From contig CM066912.1 in NCBI GenBank assembly GCA_033964015.1, forward strand, positions 12,187,399-12,251,398: a DNA stretch of 64,000 nucleotides. Direction: 5' to 3'. A program made the position numbers and the translations under genes. Shown here in pieces: positions 10,259-21,526 of the stretch. The notes under the pieces were generated by a model. It did not search any database and was not told where the DNA came from. It saw nothing but the letters and a program-made list of their open reading frames with translations. Position 1 is the stretch's first letter. Every line of letters starts with the position of its first letter. The DNA is from Scolanthus callimorphus (taxonomy: Eukaryota > Cnidaria > Anthozoa > Actiniaria > Edwardsiidae).

Positions 10259-13200
10259 CTAGAGACACGAATCCCCAGTCATAATGCATAACATTAACTA
10301 TTACTATAATAAAACATCATAGATAAATAAATACTATAATAACTGGGTTCTTAATTCCGTACCTCACTCGCATTGGGCATTCTGTGCCCATCTGAAATGA
10401 TTTCCTCCGCCATTGTGACCATCCGCTGTAAAGAAAAAGGATTGATTTTTTCTGTCATTCAGTACTTAGGACCTGGAAGTGTTTGGTATATGTTATGTCA
10501 TGTGCAATCAATTTCATGTTTGCCATATATTATTTAATATGTACTTGTCACATGTTACATTTACGTTGCTCCTCGGAATGTGTCTCATTATCTTTGGTGA
10601 AAATGACGTCACAGTAAATATCATGTGTTTTCCTGCTGGCAAGTCATAATCGATCATATGTTTGTCATATGTTAAGTAGGATTTCATAAGTTTGTAATTC
10701 AATACAAAATGCGAAAAGCAAAAACAAAGAATGCATAACATATGGAATGTCATGTCAATTGTCACATACAAATTCAGCCTTGTCACATGTCTGTTTTCCA
10801 GTAACGTTACCTCCGATTGTAACTCACGCATATTTTCTACTTACATCAATCTCTTCAGTATCATTGACTTCGATCATCTCGAAATCATATGTGAGGAGAG
10901 TGTTATAGCCTGGAATATAAACAAACGGGACAAATAAAACGTTTATCACAAGTACTCCTGCTTTAACCCTATCCAGACTATTTACCTCCAGTAAAATCCT
11001 GATTACTCTAAAACCACTACAGCTATGATGGTGAAACTTCGTGACTTTTCCTAAAATTTATCTGGGGAGATTTTGGTGTCAACGACATTCCCAGTTTCCA
11101 TGGCGACGTGAACGTGAATTTTTCATATTTCAAGCTTAACGTTGGACACATTACGCAGTTAATGACTATCAGGGCTTGTACTCATTACTAATTTATGTAC
11201 AGGCTAATTAATCTTTGACACAAAATATTTTGGGGTAGGGGTAGGGTGGCTTTGTTCATCTTAACATATGGTCCAAAACTAGCTCTGGAATTCACAAATA
11301 TCCTTTCAAATTTACTTTTTGAATGTCAAACACTTCTTTGATGAGTATTGTGTACATTCTGACCATTTTGTTTTCATTGAGTATTATCTGAAGGGTCAAA
11401 TCCAAATTAAATGAAATCCAAGATTGGCGGATTCAAGATGCCGCTTTACTTAATAATAATAATAATAATGATGTTTAGGGGCATTTCACAAAGTCTCAAT
11501 GCTCTTACAATTAAACGTATAATATACAATCAATTAACAATCAATTTTAAATATATCAATTTACAAATATTCTAAAAAGAAGAAAAATATTGTAGCTATA
11601 GAGAAGATTGAATATAAGAGTAAAAAAAAAACAAAATCAAAATTAAAATCATAAAAAAATATAAAAAAGATGTATAAGCAATACAACTAGCCACTATAAA
11701 AACCCAAGTAATGCTAAGAAATACTAAAGATGTATAAGCAATACAACAAGCAACTATAAAAACCAAGTACAATACTAAGAAAAACTAAGAGAACTGTTTA
11801 AAAAGATGGGTCTTGAGACGTGACTTAAAATGTACAATAGAAGAAGCATTCCTTACGGTATCAGGCAAAGCATTCCATAGTTTCGGTGCGCATACTGAAA
11901 AAGTTCTATCTCCATAATAAATTATGTTGGTTTTGGGGACGGTTAATAGAGATAGGCTAGAAGATCGCAAAGTACGTATAGGTTGGTAGCGGTGAAGAAG
12001 TTCAGAAACATATTGAGGAGCTGCGCCATGAAGTGCCTTATAAGTTAGAAGGAGGATCTTATAGATAATCCGCGATTGAACAGGTAACCAATGTAAGTTA
12101 CGAAGGACAGGAGTGATATGCTCATACTTTTTTGTACGTTTAACCAGTCTCGCCGCAGTGTTCTGGATGCGCTGAAGTTTATCAACATCCTTTTTGGGAA
12201 GGCCATAGAGAATGCAATTACAACTATCAAGGCATGAGGTTATAAATGCGTGCACAAGTTTTTCACAATCAGACTGCCCAAGATACTTGTGTATTCGTCC
12301 AATGTTCTTGATCGCTAAGGAAGCTGACTTGCAGATATTATTGATATGCTTGGTCACCTTAAGATTGCTGTCGATGATAACGCCGAGATCACGAGCAGAT
12401 GGAGCTAGTGTTACTGATGTGTTTTCAACAGTCACCGAAGGAACTAATCACGAAGGAGCACGTCCAAACCGGGAAGATAAATGAAGGATCTCAGTTTTGC
12501 TCGGATTACAAGCAAGTTTATTGTGAGTGCACCATATCAGTATGTCTTTCACGCACGCCTGAAGTATTGCCTGTGCACTCGTGCAGCCATCAGGGTCTGT
12601 ATTGATGGATACATACACCTGGACATCACTGCATACATCATGCAATCCAAGCCGTGGGCACGAATCACATCTTCAAGAGGAGAGAAGTAAAGCGAGAAAA
12701 GCAGGGGACCAAGAACAGAACCTTGAGGTACACCATAATAGAGAGAGCGGTGTGATGAATTAACTCCTCTCACCGTGACAAATTGAGTTCTATTGGTTAG
12801 GTACGTCGTCTAGATGACGTCATTATGTGTCACAAATTATGTGTCACAAATTGTTACATTTACATTACTATGATGTTAATGAGTTGGCTTTTAGGGTATT
12901 ATTTACCAAGTTTTTGAACGTTCATTAATATTACTTAAAAATTGATAAAAATGGGGGGGGGGGGGGGGGGGGTGATTTGCCTTAGGCTCATGGTCATTGT
13001 GTGAAAGTTTGATGATCATAGCCCCAGTGGTTCCAGAGATAGAGGAACCCCCCCCCCCTCCCCCACCACCAGTCACAGATGGTCAAAAAAAGCCCAGTCT
13101 GGAAAGGGTTAAACCCCCCTCGCTGTATCAGTTAAACATATGTTAGTTTATGTGAGTCTTTTATACATCATCTAGCAAAGTTGTTCGCAGTAGGCTCGCG

Positions 13201-16200
13201 AACAACTTTTGTTGGATGATAAATAGTGGCTGTAAAAAACACCCCCAATCACACCCGAAACGCTATTGGAAAAACGAGAAAAAAGATACTCTCATTTGTC
13301 ACCAAAGCTGCGTTTCCTGTTCCTTGAAAATGCTCCCCCGCCTTCATTTTTCGATCTTGATGTTTAAGAATACAGCCAAGCAACAAAAACCGATAGCACG
13401 AATAAAAGTTCTAATTCGAAAGAGTTTGTCTTAAGAAAATAAAAAATATAGAAATTAAAAGGACAGGGTTACGATTTTGGGTTTAGTTGATGTAGCATAA
13501 ATGCAATCAGATTCACAACTCAGGTGTGTTAAGGCCTGACTTGAAAGGAGGTGGGCTTATAAGCGGATTCTTAAGGCAAAAAGCAGTTTTTGCAAATAAC
13601 TACATTAGCAAAATAACTACCGAAATGGAACTTGGTATGATTAACACCTCCCTCGACCTTAACTGTTCCATACAATTAGTTGTTATGGACATATAATTTT
13701 ATAATCTATAAGTACCGTTTAAAATTTACATTCAATCAAAAACGGGGAAAATTTACTGCCAATTTTCCTACTTTTTGACCCTAAATTAGTAATATTCATG
13801 AACTTCTGCATTGATAGGTTTTTTTTAATCGTGTCCAGGGTCACGTGATCGTGAGAACTGCTGCCCTAGCAATCAAGTTTCTCTTCTATCTCCGCTAATT
13901 TTCAAGGTGGTCTGCCTTAAAAGACACTATATTGAAGCAATCAATGCAGTAAAGGAAAATTCCATCGTATTTTCAGAATAGGATAAGGTTTTCTGTTCCC
14001 CATTTTAAGTTTTGTCCCCAAACAGGAAAAATATGGTGCACGCCACTTTAATTTGGTTGTCATGGAAACATCAACTGTCAAAATTTTTCTAGTACTAGAA
14101 TTAAGATTGATGCAAAGTTTCATTGCTGTAGCTATTTTCGTATTCGAGATATTGGTGAAATTATTTTCTGCCCGCGTATAAGCCCCAAGTCAGGCCTTAA
14201 CACACATGGGATTGGATTCCGAATAGGCATTCAATATATTAAAGCATAGTACATAAGAATGCTTATATAATACATATAATTCTGAGTTGTTTATTTAGAC
14301 GACTCGTGATATTTTAAAACATTTTGACAGCCCCTTTAAGAATGGGGCGATGCTTACCCTCTGCTAGTTCTTCTGGTGTCTTTGTTGAGGGTCCTCTTGT
14401 CACCGATGCAGTTGTGGTAATAAACTGTGTCGTCTTTGGTGATTCGGTAACTTGTTTTGCCACCGATGCAGCTGTGATGGGTCTGGTAGTGGGGACAGAC
14501 GGAGACACTTTACTGGTTGTGGTACCGGAGGCGGTACTTGATTTACTGGTTGTAGTAGCGGAGGCGGCACTTGGTAATGGAGTGGCAGAGAGAGGTCTGA
14601 ACGGTTGCTGCCCTACAAAAATGTTCCAAATACAATTAGTTTGTCCTATCGCGTGTTCCAGCAAGCTTTTGATTAATTTCAAACAAGAACAGGTACGTTT
14701 ATCGTCTTTCTGACATAGAAGTGAGATAATCGGGAGAAAGGCGAATAACTTCTACCCATGATTAACCACGATTTAGTCCGAAACACGACCTAGGCAGCAG
14801 GATTACAATGTGGGACAAAACTGTTGTCGTGTATGTAGAACGTTTTCAGTAAACATGGGTACTATGTACCACTCCGGTCCCCCTATATTTCCTGTCCATC
14901 CCCCCAGTATAATTATGTTTGCCACGGGCTCTCATCCTCGCAATCTCCAGTGAGATTGTCTTAAGAAGAAGCATCATTTACTAGTGATGGGTAACCCAAA
15001 ATCGGCTATTTTGGTGGACGCGACAACTAATTCTTACTGGCATTGTAGAACCCGTTGCTGCACCCGGAAATGGAATTCATTTCGGGCACCGTGGTAAGAG
15101 GCCAACGGCTGAGACCATTCGGCTACCTGTGCCTCAATTGGAAAGATAACTATCACGGCTGAGATGCGTTGGTAATGTTAAATGTGGCAGAAGTGTGGAG
15201 GACGAAATGGAGGAGGGAGAGACGGGTGCAGAAGTTAAATGGCAAACATTCGAGACTCTGGACGGCCAAAACTCCGAGGAAAACGAGACTCCCAGCTGGA
15301 AAAAACGCCGAGATTGGCGTTGCGATATTTTACAGAGACTTTCGAAATGTACCCATCGCTACCCCTCAAAAGGAGGGGTATGGGTGGGAAGTGGAACTTA
15401 GTCACTTTTTTTACAAATCATTGGCATACCCGGCACATTTATCTCGAAAATCAGATGCCTAGTACCGTCCTGAAGCAGCCAGAGCCCCCCCCCCCCCCCC
15501 CCTCTACGGGTACGGCCTACGCCAGAGGCCAAATCCTTCCACTAGGCCGATAGTCACATGCAAATTTTGTAACCGTGAATTAAGTATATGTAATTGCTTA
15601 TCATTATTATTATTCGCTGACACCCACTCTAATTGAATTATTTGATAACTGAACATGTGGTTCATTAAACTATAATACTAATAAGTATTATTAAGCCAGT
15701 ACAGGCACTCACCATTACACATATAATCCTCAATCCAAGGTACTACATCCGCAAGCTCACCCTGATCACGTGGACAATAATAATACTCTGTTGCCATGAG
15801 TTTTAAATCAGACGAACTAACATTGGATCCGATACCAATCACGATAATAGCAACATCTTTGTTCTTTAAGTTTCGCTTGTTGTCATTAAAGTTTGCTAGA
15901 TCATTGATTATGCCACCATATGTGAAAAGCACTAACGTTTTCCGTGTATTTTTTCTTCCACTCAAGAACTCGATATATGCTGTTGCATAGGCATTGGCGT
16001 AACTAACGTTGTGGCCGTGGAAATTACTGCCATCCCATCTGAGATTATGCACAAAGTTTCCCAGTGACTCATCATCCATGTTGTTATGGAGACGGAGCTT
16101 GGTTCGCGCCTCCCTCTCGTATACTATGATAGCAGCTCTACTAGAATTTGTAGGTGGCCCTAACTTCATACTCTTCAACAGGTCGTCAACTGCTTGCTTC

Positions 16201-19200
16201 TGGAGATCGAACTCGTTTGAGTTTTGTCTTCCCTCGATTGCAAACACAACATCGATTTCGTTTTGACACCCTAAAATGTATGCAACCAACATGGAGAAAA
16301 CAAAATGAGGTTTATATGGTATACAGAATTCGTCAGGGAGTCTCCCTAGTGAGTTGGGACTCCCAAATCGTCCGAGTTACAAACTCAAGCCGGACCGATG
16401 TTACATACTTGGTATGTACACTACGTACTCACTTCTAGGTTCTATTTCCACGTAAACCACACCAGGTGCTCCATCGGTTCCTGTTACACTAGATGAAACA
16501 TAACCAGCTCCCCCTCCTGCGCCATAACCCTCGCCTCTACCTGCCGTGTTGTTATAAGCTCCAATATGGGGAGGGGGTCCAGTGTTATTGATAAGGAGTC
16601 CTCCTTGGCCACCCAATAATGCGTGTCTATCATGACTTTGAATTAAATCTATCCCATGTCGACCTAAAAATAGAGCATAATTAAGGGTAAGCATATTGTG
16701 TAACTGTCAACTGAGCGGAATTCTCGCCATTGTTATATTGCACTGAGGAATTGGAACTCGTGCTTATTTCGTGACACCTAAACAGGGCTTCTGGCTGATC
16801 GCGGGAAAAAAAGACAAATTTCGCGGGATTTTCAGGGTTAAATTCGCGAAAAAAAAATGTCAATTTCGCGGCAAAATTCGCGGTTTGCAGCCGTTTTTCC
16901 AGGCTGATGGGCTAACAGTTTGACCTTGAGCCCCCCAACATCACGTATTATATAGATTGCAACCTGAAAGTTGATTACTCATTGAGAATCTTCCCTTCAG
17001 GATCTTCACTTCAGCATATTTTTACCTTTTTTCAACTGACTCTTTTGGAACATCTGCAATCCACGATTTAAATAGAAGAGTTTTGTAGCAGGTAGCCCTG
17101 TACACAGCTTACCACCCTCAGCTCTTGCAAAACTTCCGAACCTGGAGGCTTTCCCATGAAGATTCCTGGAACAGAGGCAAATCACCAACCCAAACTAGGA
17201 CTATAGTAATCAATTATGGGGAAGGGGAAGGGGAAGGGGAAGGGGAAGGGGAAGGGGAAGGGGAAGGGGAAGGGGAAGGGGAAGGGGAAGGGGAAGGGGA
17301 AGGGGGAAGGGGAAGGGGAAGGGGAAGGGGAAGGGGAAGGGGAAGGGGAAGGGGAAGGGGAAGGGGAAGGGGAAGGGGAAGGGGAAGGGGAAGGGGAAGG
17401 GGGAAGGGGAAGGGGAAGGGGAAGGGGAAGGGGACTAGGACTTAAAGCCTGATTCTCAGTTGCCACCAAAAGCCTGATTCTCAGTTGCCACCAATTCAGA
17501 TCACGTGATCATTCATTTGGGAAAATAAAATTGTTCAGTTTCTTACACACACACGAGCGCACACAATAATGTACACAACGTCAGGTGATCGATCTGAATT
17601 GGGGCGGTTAAAAGCCGAATTTGTGAATTTGATCATATTTACTTACAAGTTTCCGACACTTTTTGACCCCTTTCCTCCTTGGCCAACAGTAATATTGATG
17701 GTGCCCTGGTTCTGGACGTTCTTTATGTCAATAGCAATTGATCCTCTGTGACTTCTGTCGCTGCTAACTGCACATCCACCAGCACCACCCCCGACGGTAA
17801 GAATACGTACTCTAAAGTTTCCATTGCCAATGTTATAAATCGTACTCTCGTTGAATAACGCTACGGTTGTAGCACCTTTGAAGAAGAAGATGAAATGCTG
17901 TAAAATATTCCATCGGCAAAGCCCTGTTGGTGTCTAAGATGTCCCGTTTTACGTCTGTGGCATGATCGAACTCAATGCCCTGCCCAGAGCCCGTCATATC
18001 TTTGGCCAGCAGCAATATTTAGTGCTTTAGGAGAATCTTGTATTCAAAGCCCGTCATCTTTTTCCCAACGACAAGATTCAGAGCTCTAAGGGAGTCCAAA
18101 TTCGTGAGCATGCTTAGTGGATCAAGAGTATAACGAACTCGCCTTGAAAACACACCAAACTTGATAAAATGCAAGGAAAACCCCGGACACCGCGGTTAAT
18201 GGCAAATTCAGCAAAATTTTTAAAACCGGAATCCAGAATATGTTGGTCCTAAAACGATAATCACCGCCCAAAGCTCTGAATCTTCCTGCTGGTAGAAATA
18301 TGACTGGCTCTGGGTACGAGATTGGGGAGAATCTAATATGTGAGCATGCGTGGTAGATCAAGAACATAACGAACTTTCATACAGCTTTTCAAACCGGAAA
18401 CTCAGGATCTGGGTTAAAAAATCGAATCCCCAGAGCCCCGAATCTTGCTGCTGTCCAAAAAGAAAGACGGGATTGAAACGAAATCGTTTTTTTATTGCTT
18501 AGACAACACCGGTCATTTGGTTCCAACATTGTATCTCCACAATTTGTGCTGGAACCAAAACAATGTCCTTAGCTACCCTTTTTCCTATTTTCCGAGATCA
18601 GTTAGGATTTGGAATGCCTTGCCGCAGGAGGCAGTATATATATGCAAACTCACTGCCATCCTTTAAGACTGCTTTGACCAATGCCATGCCCTTAAACATT
18701 GCATCATTTAAGATATGATTTAATTAAATTTTCTATTTATTTATTCTGTATTTTCAACTGTTTATTGTCCATTGGTCAAGACAGTTCTATATATTTGTAT
18801 TCATATCATTAATTAAATTTTCTATTTATTTATTCTGTATTTTCAACTGTTTATTGTCCATTGGTCAAGACAGTTCTATATATTTGTATTCATATCATTT
18901 ATTACATATATACATGTATTCACTAGTTTTTTAATAGCCTTCCAGCATTAGCTTTAGATACTCAAGCTATTTGGAAGTGAAATAAACTAAGAACTAACAA
19001 CGTGATCTCGAATAAAGGAATTACTCATTACGTCGTAACTCACTCCTTATTTTTTATATTTTTAATTTGGATGTGTGGCTTGTGCAGCGTACTAGCCGTG
19101 GGATCATTGAATTTGTTTGTATTCGTGTTTTATTATTGGAAAATAATAATAAATAATCAGGTAAAAGACACATTCTCGTACCCAGATCTCTCTCTCTCTC

Positions 19201-20612
19201 TCTCTCTCTCGAGGCTCGTAAGCGCATGCGCATAAACAAAGCTTGTTCAACTTATCCTCAAGAAAAAGTATGGTTACGTGGCAAAAACGTATATTTTACC
19301 TTAAATAAAAAAAAAACTTCAATGACAGAAGAACCTTGGTTATACTAAAACAGTCCTTAGCGACAAAATAAATGTTAATAAAATTACTAGCTCTCCGCAG
19401 AAAGTGATAAGAATGTATATCTGTTGATTTATAGCTGACAGCATCTCCATTAATCACTTCAAGCTGTGGCGAGGTTGTTTGCATGATACAAGAGACCGCA
19501 AAATGGGGCAATCTGTTTGTTTAGACTGGAGCTCAAATCATAGTTGCCTGCAGCTAATTCAGTTCAAGCTAAAAAATCTTAAGGCGATAAAGGATATATA
19601 CTTCTGTATGGATAGTCCAATTAAATTGATCAATATTGAATATTCTTTTTTCTTTAAAGTTATAAGCTAGGATATAAGGTTCTTTTGTTATTAGATCGAA
19701 AAGTTACGGGTTCAATTCCCGACGAAGACAAGACTATGCGATTTGGGCAAAACTTCGATCGGTGTGTGGATCAACGCCTTTCTGTAATATCCTTGTGGCC
19801 GTTTTTCGTCGTTGTTTTAAGGCGCTTCATACAATACAACTAATTTGCCTTTTTTTATAAAAAAAAGCAGCCCTCGTAAAAAAAACAGATTACAAATATT
19901 TCAATACCGACCATATTCGCTCTGCTAGAAAATGAATAAAAATCAACGAACATATAAAAGAAAATGCCATGAAGTTGTCACTTTGGGCAACTCTGGAAAA
20001 CAAATGAGCACAGCGAATTTTGAACTAGGAAGTTACAAGCTCTTTAATTCTAACTCCTTAATAAAATACGTCATCATTTCTATTTACTATAAGTGCCCTG
20101 CCGTGTAAAATTGGCCTGAAATCTAAACACAAGTTGCCTCAGACTTTTTAAGGCGTTCAGTGGTATTGACGTTGCTGTTTCATTTGTAAAGTTACAAAGA
20201 TAAATACACTCTCAAATGTCGAAATGAAAATGAAATATGTTGGCTATTTCTGTACATATTGTATAGACAGATTTGAAGTGGTTCCTCGCCAACAGAACGT
20301 ACTTAACTTTTTTTTTGCATTTTACACGTTGTTTGAGTCTTGTCCATGTTAAACGGAAAATATCTCCAAAGAAGGCGGTAAACTTGTTAGAAATGCTATG
20401 ACTCATTTCATGTCTAAACAAAAACCAGAAAAATGCAAACGTTTTTTGCATTTTAAAAGTTGTTATTATTAAGCGGCATTTAAACATTAAATTGGTAATA
20501 TCCTACCTTTTTCTGAAGTCACGTATCTCTGAACCGAAAATGTCGAAGGCAATGCCGCAATACAGAGAAGAAATGAGTGCACAAAGTAAAGCGATATTCG
20601 GGAAATCGCCAT
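10157..20612 (-). CDS. Secreted glycine-rich and VWA-domain protein; nine exons, about 582 aa
   Basis: The exons on the minus strand are 20612-20507, 17875-17647, 17165-17026, 16663-16433, 16270-15713, 14612-14358, 10909-10845, 10425-10363 and 10258-10157. All eight junctions have GT-AG sites and agreeing phases (mostly phase 1, as in modular extracellular proteins). The total is 1749 coding bases including the stop. In order, the protein has a signal peptide (MAISRI...ALPSTFS), a glycine-rich domain (exons 2-4, [10 protein letters not shown] and LGGQGGL, similar in style to the glycine-rich region of ALK-type receptors), a VWA domain (exon 5), and a Ser/Thr-rich mucin-like stalk (exon 6). 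A short acidic and cysteine-containing C-terminus follows. The VWA metal site is degenerate. I see no membrane segment in this isoform, so secretion is predicted. The function is unknown; adhesion or matrix is an inference from the VWA fold. Confidence 0.8.
10363..10425 (-). CDS. VWA gene exon 8
   Basis: 63 bases after TTTTTCTTTACAG and before GTACGG. It encodes [16 protein letters not shown] and PNASE in phase 0. The frame is the only open one that reaches the donor. Confidence 0.65.
10845..10909 (-). CDS. VWA gene exon 7
   Basis: 65 bases after TTTATATTCCAG and before GTAAGT. It encodes [21 protein letters not shown], an acidic segment, in phase 1 in and phase 0 out. It is separated from exon 6 by an intron of 3.4 kb that holds a piggyBac-like element with a nested LINE. 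Confidence 0.65.
11450..12812 (-). mobile_element. 5'-truncated non-LTR retrotransposon (LINE)
   Basis: It reads on the minus strand from the RT palm region to the 3' end, which finishes in an ATT microsatellite (11450-11469), as in CR1/L2/Rex-like elements. The sister piggyBac-like copy at 24437 is continuous across this point, which defines the insertion. Confidence 0.82.
11785..12812 (-). pseudogene. Reverse transcriptase C-terminal half, broken
   Basis: It contains [20 protein letters not shown] (RT motif), [36 protein letters not shown] and [13 protein letters not shown], all hallmarks of animal LINE reverse transcriptases. A one-base deletion inside the YADD catalytic box (about 12623-12637) shifts the frame, and an in-frame TGA stops it at 12448-12450. 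It cannot make active enzyme. Confidence 0.9.
14358..14612 (-). CDS. VWA gene exon 6 (Ser/Thr-rich stalk)
   Basis: 255 bases between ATTTTTGTAG and GTAAGC, phase 1 in and out. Almost half of the residues are Ser or Thr (for example [18 protein letters not shown]), which predicts a heavily O-glycosylated spacer. The opposite strand also reads open; that frame is a shadow. Confidence 0.75.
15486..15502. repeat. C homopolymer run in VWA-gene intron
   Basis: About 16-17 uninterrupted C bases in the intron between exons 5 and 6. No gene feature is attached to it. The flanking 15169-15480 reads open on the plus strand but shows no domain. Confidence 0.7.
15713..16270 (-). CDS. VWA gene exon 5 (von Willebrand A domain)
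   Basis: One 558-base exon encodes the whole VWA fold: [12 protein letters not shown], then [24 protein letters not shown] and [11 protein letters not shown]. The canonical DxSxS of strand 1 reads AIEGRQN, and the usual TDG reads TYG, so the metal-ion-dependent adhesion site is probably lost. The length of about 186 residues is normal for the family. Confidence 0.88.
16433..16663 (-). CDS. VWA gene exon 4 (glycine-rich domain, end)
   Basis: 231 bases between CTCTATTTTTAG and GTGAGT. It encodes [13 protein letters not shown]...[12 protein letters not shown] and closes with [12 protein letters not shown], a typical final strand of glycine-rich domains. Phase 1 in and out. Confidence 0.8.
17026..17165 (-). 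CDS. VWA gene exon 3 (glycine-rich domain, middle)
   Basis: 140 bases after GCCTCTGTTCCAG and before GTAAAA. It encodes [18 protein letters not shown] and more. It is the only exon that converts phase 2 to phase 1 between exons 2 and 4, which supports it. A 216-base hexamer array lies just upstream of its acceptor. Confidence 0.72.
17218..17433. repeat. (GGGGAA)n hexamer microsatellite, about 36 copies
   Basis: Pure purine on the plus strand, with single-G phase slips near 17301 and 17400. On the transcribed minus strand it is a (TTCCCC)n pyrimidine tract located 52-268 bases upstream of the exon 3 acceptor. Long frames across it (Gly-Glu, Gly-Arg, Pro-Ser, Pro-Phe repeats) are artefacts. 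Confidence 0.97.
17647..17875 (-). CDS. VWA gene exon 2 (glycine-rich domain, first part)
   Basis: 229 bases between TTCTTCTTCAAAG and GTAAGT. It encodes [11 protein letters not shown]...[14 protein letters not shown] and [17 protein letters not shown]. The GGGAGG turn and VGQGGKG motif are typical of glycine-rich lectin-like domains. It ends in phase 2. Confidence 0.8.
18541..18715 (+). pseudogene. Non-LTR retrotransposon relic (RT C-terminal tail)
   Basis: It encodes [19 protein letters not shown] and, in another frame, [16 protein letters not shown]. This matches the usual C-terminal LINE sequence (FFPRTIRxWNxLP...SLxxFKxxL). One frameshift separates the halves. It lies in intron 1 of the VWA gene. 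Confidence 0.7.
18721..18898. repeat. 89-bp direct duplication, two copies
   Basis: TAATTAAATTTTCTATTTAT starts at 18721 and again at 18810; the copies are almost identical. It follows the LINE tail and may be its duplicated 3' end. Confidence 0.88.
19186..19210. repeat. (CT)n microsatellite
   Basis: About 12 CT units in intron 1 of the VWA gene. A similar run occurs at about 59709-59732 in the Cys-loop receptor gene. Confidence 0.9.
20507..20612 (-). CDS. VWA gene exon 1 (signal peptide)
   Basis: I chose the Met at 20612 because it gives a textbook signal peptide: [14 protein letters not shown], then [12 protein letters not shown]. In-frame Mets further upstream (about 20745 and 20789) would bury it. 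The donor is GTAGGA in phase 1, matching exon 2. A 2.6-kb intron separates the two, so this join is the least secure one. Confidence 0.6.
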
Positions 20613-21526
20613 GTCTGGCGTTTTGCATTGCCTGCGTCTTGTGGAGGAGTGGAAGGGTACGGAGCACTCTATTTGTGACACCGCAAGTCCGAGCCATAAA
20701 ATTAAGTCAAATCGACGCACCAACAGATGATGTGAAACCGCCATAAGAAATAGTATAATCAAGTAGTTCCTTTTGGACTGGATGCTCACTAATTACCCTT
20801 TTCACAATCTCCGATGGTTTTTAGCGACTCTTTCAGCGATGGTTGATTAGGAATGTGATTATAAATGGGGTTTGCTGAAAGCGCGTCGCTGTGTGCTATT
20901 GAACACGCTAATAGATCCTTTATATATACTAGCATTAAGTGCTTTTAGGGCACACGCTGTGTGTTCATCGTCAGGTGAATAGAGAAATGTTTAGATTAAT
21001 ACTCATGTGACTGACAAAATAAAATGAAAAAAAAATGAAGGGCATAAGAACATATCTAGAGTCAGATTTCACATTAATGCAGGGGCCTATGGCGGATATT
21101 GCTTATCTGTGCTTGTTCCTATTGGAATAAAGTGGGATGCCTAATTGATTTAACAGCAAACTCTTATATACGCAAATTGGCTTCGCGGAACCAACGCAGA
21201 AATTACATGACAATTAATCTTATTCATCAAATTGTAAAAGAGTTTCTATAAGATGTTTCAATGCGCAAAGTAAATACAACGGCTAATCGCTTGCGTGTGG
21301 TTTTTGGTTGATGTCTGAGTCTTGTCTGCTTAATTAATTTCACGGTTCCAAAAGCAAACTTTTTACTTTCAGAGAAAGAACAATAGGACATTCGAGAAAT
21401 GAAGCATTTTCTATAGCAACGTCGCATTTTTCGTTAATGGAAAGTAGATGATGAAAGGAGAATACGGATCAAGACATTGTAGAGGGCAGAACCGACACTT
21501 AAAAAATGTTATCGACAATATTAACC

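Larger units (their letters stand above)
10963..13112. mobile_element. piggyBac-like non-autonomous element, copy 1 (interrupted by a LINE)
   Basis: The left end reads TTAACCCTATCCAGACT at 10963. The right end is its near-inverse, AGTCTGGAAAGGGTTAA, ending at 13112. TTAA on both sides plus CCCT ends fits the piggyBac superfamily. Most of the sequence outside 11450-12812 also occurs, inverted, at 24437-25320. It lies in intron 6 of the VWA gene. Confidence 0.75.

Noticed and set aside
14324..14713. 129-codon plus-strand frame, valine-rich
   Set aside because: It is the antisense shadow of the Ser/Thr-rich exon 6.
17125..17469. Gly-Glu, Gly-Arg, Pro-Ser and Pro-Phe repeat frames
   Set aside because: All are translations of the (GGGGAA)n microsatellite.
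19683..19731. tRNA T-arm-like sequence (GGGTTCAATTCCC)
   Set aside because: Only the B-box half is present; there is no D arm or anticodon stem. At best a tRNA or SINE relic.
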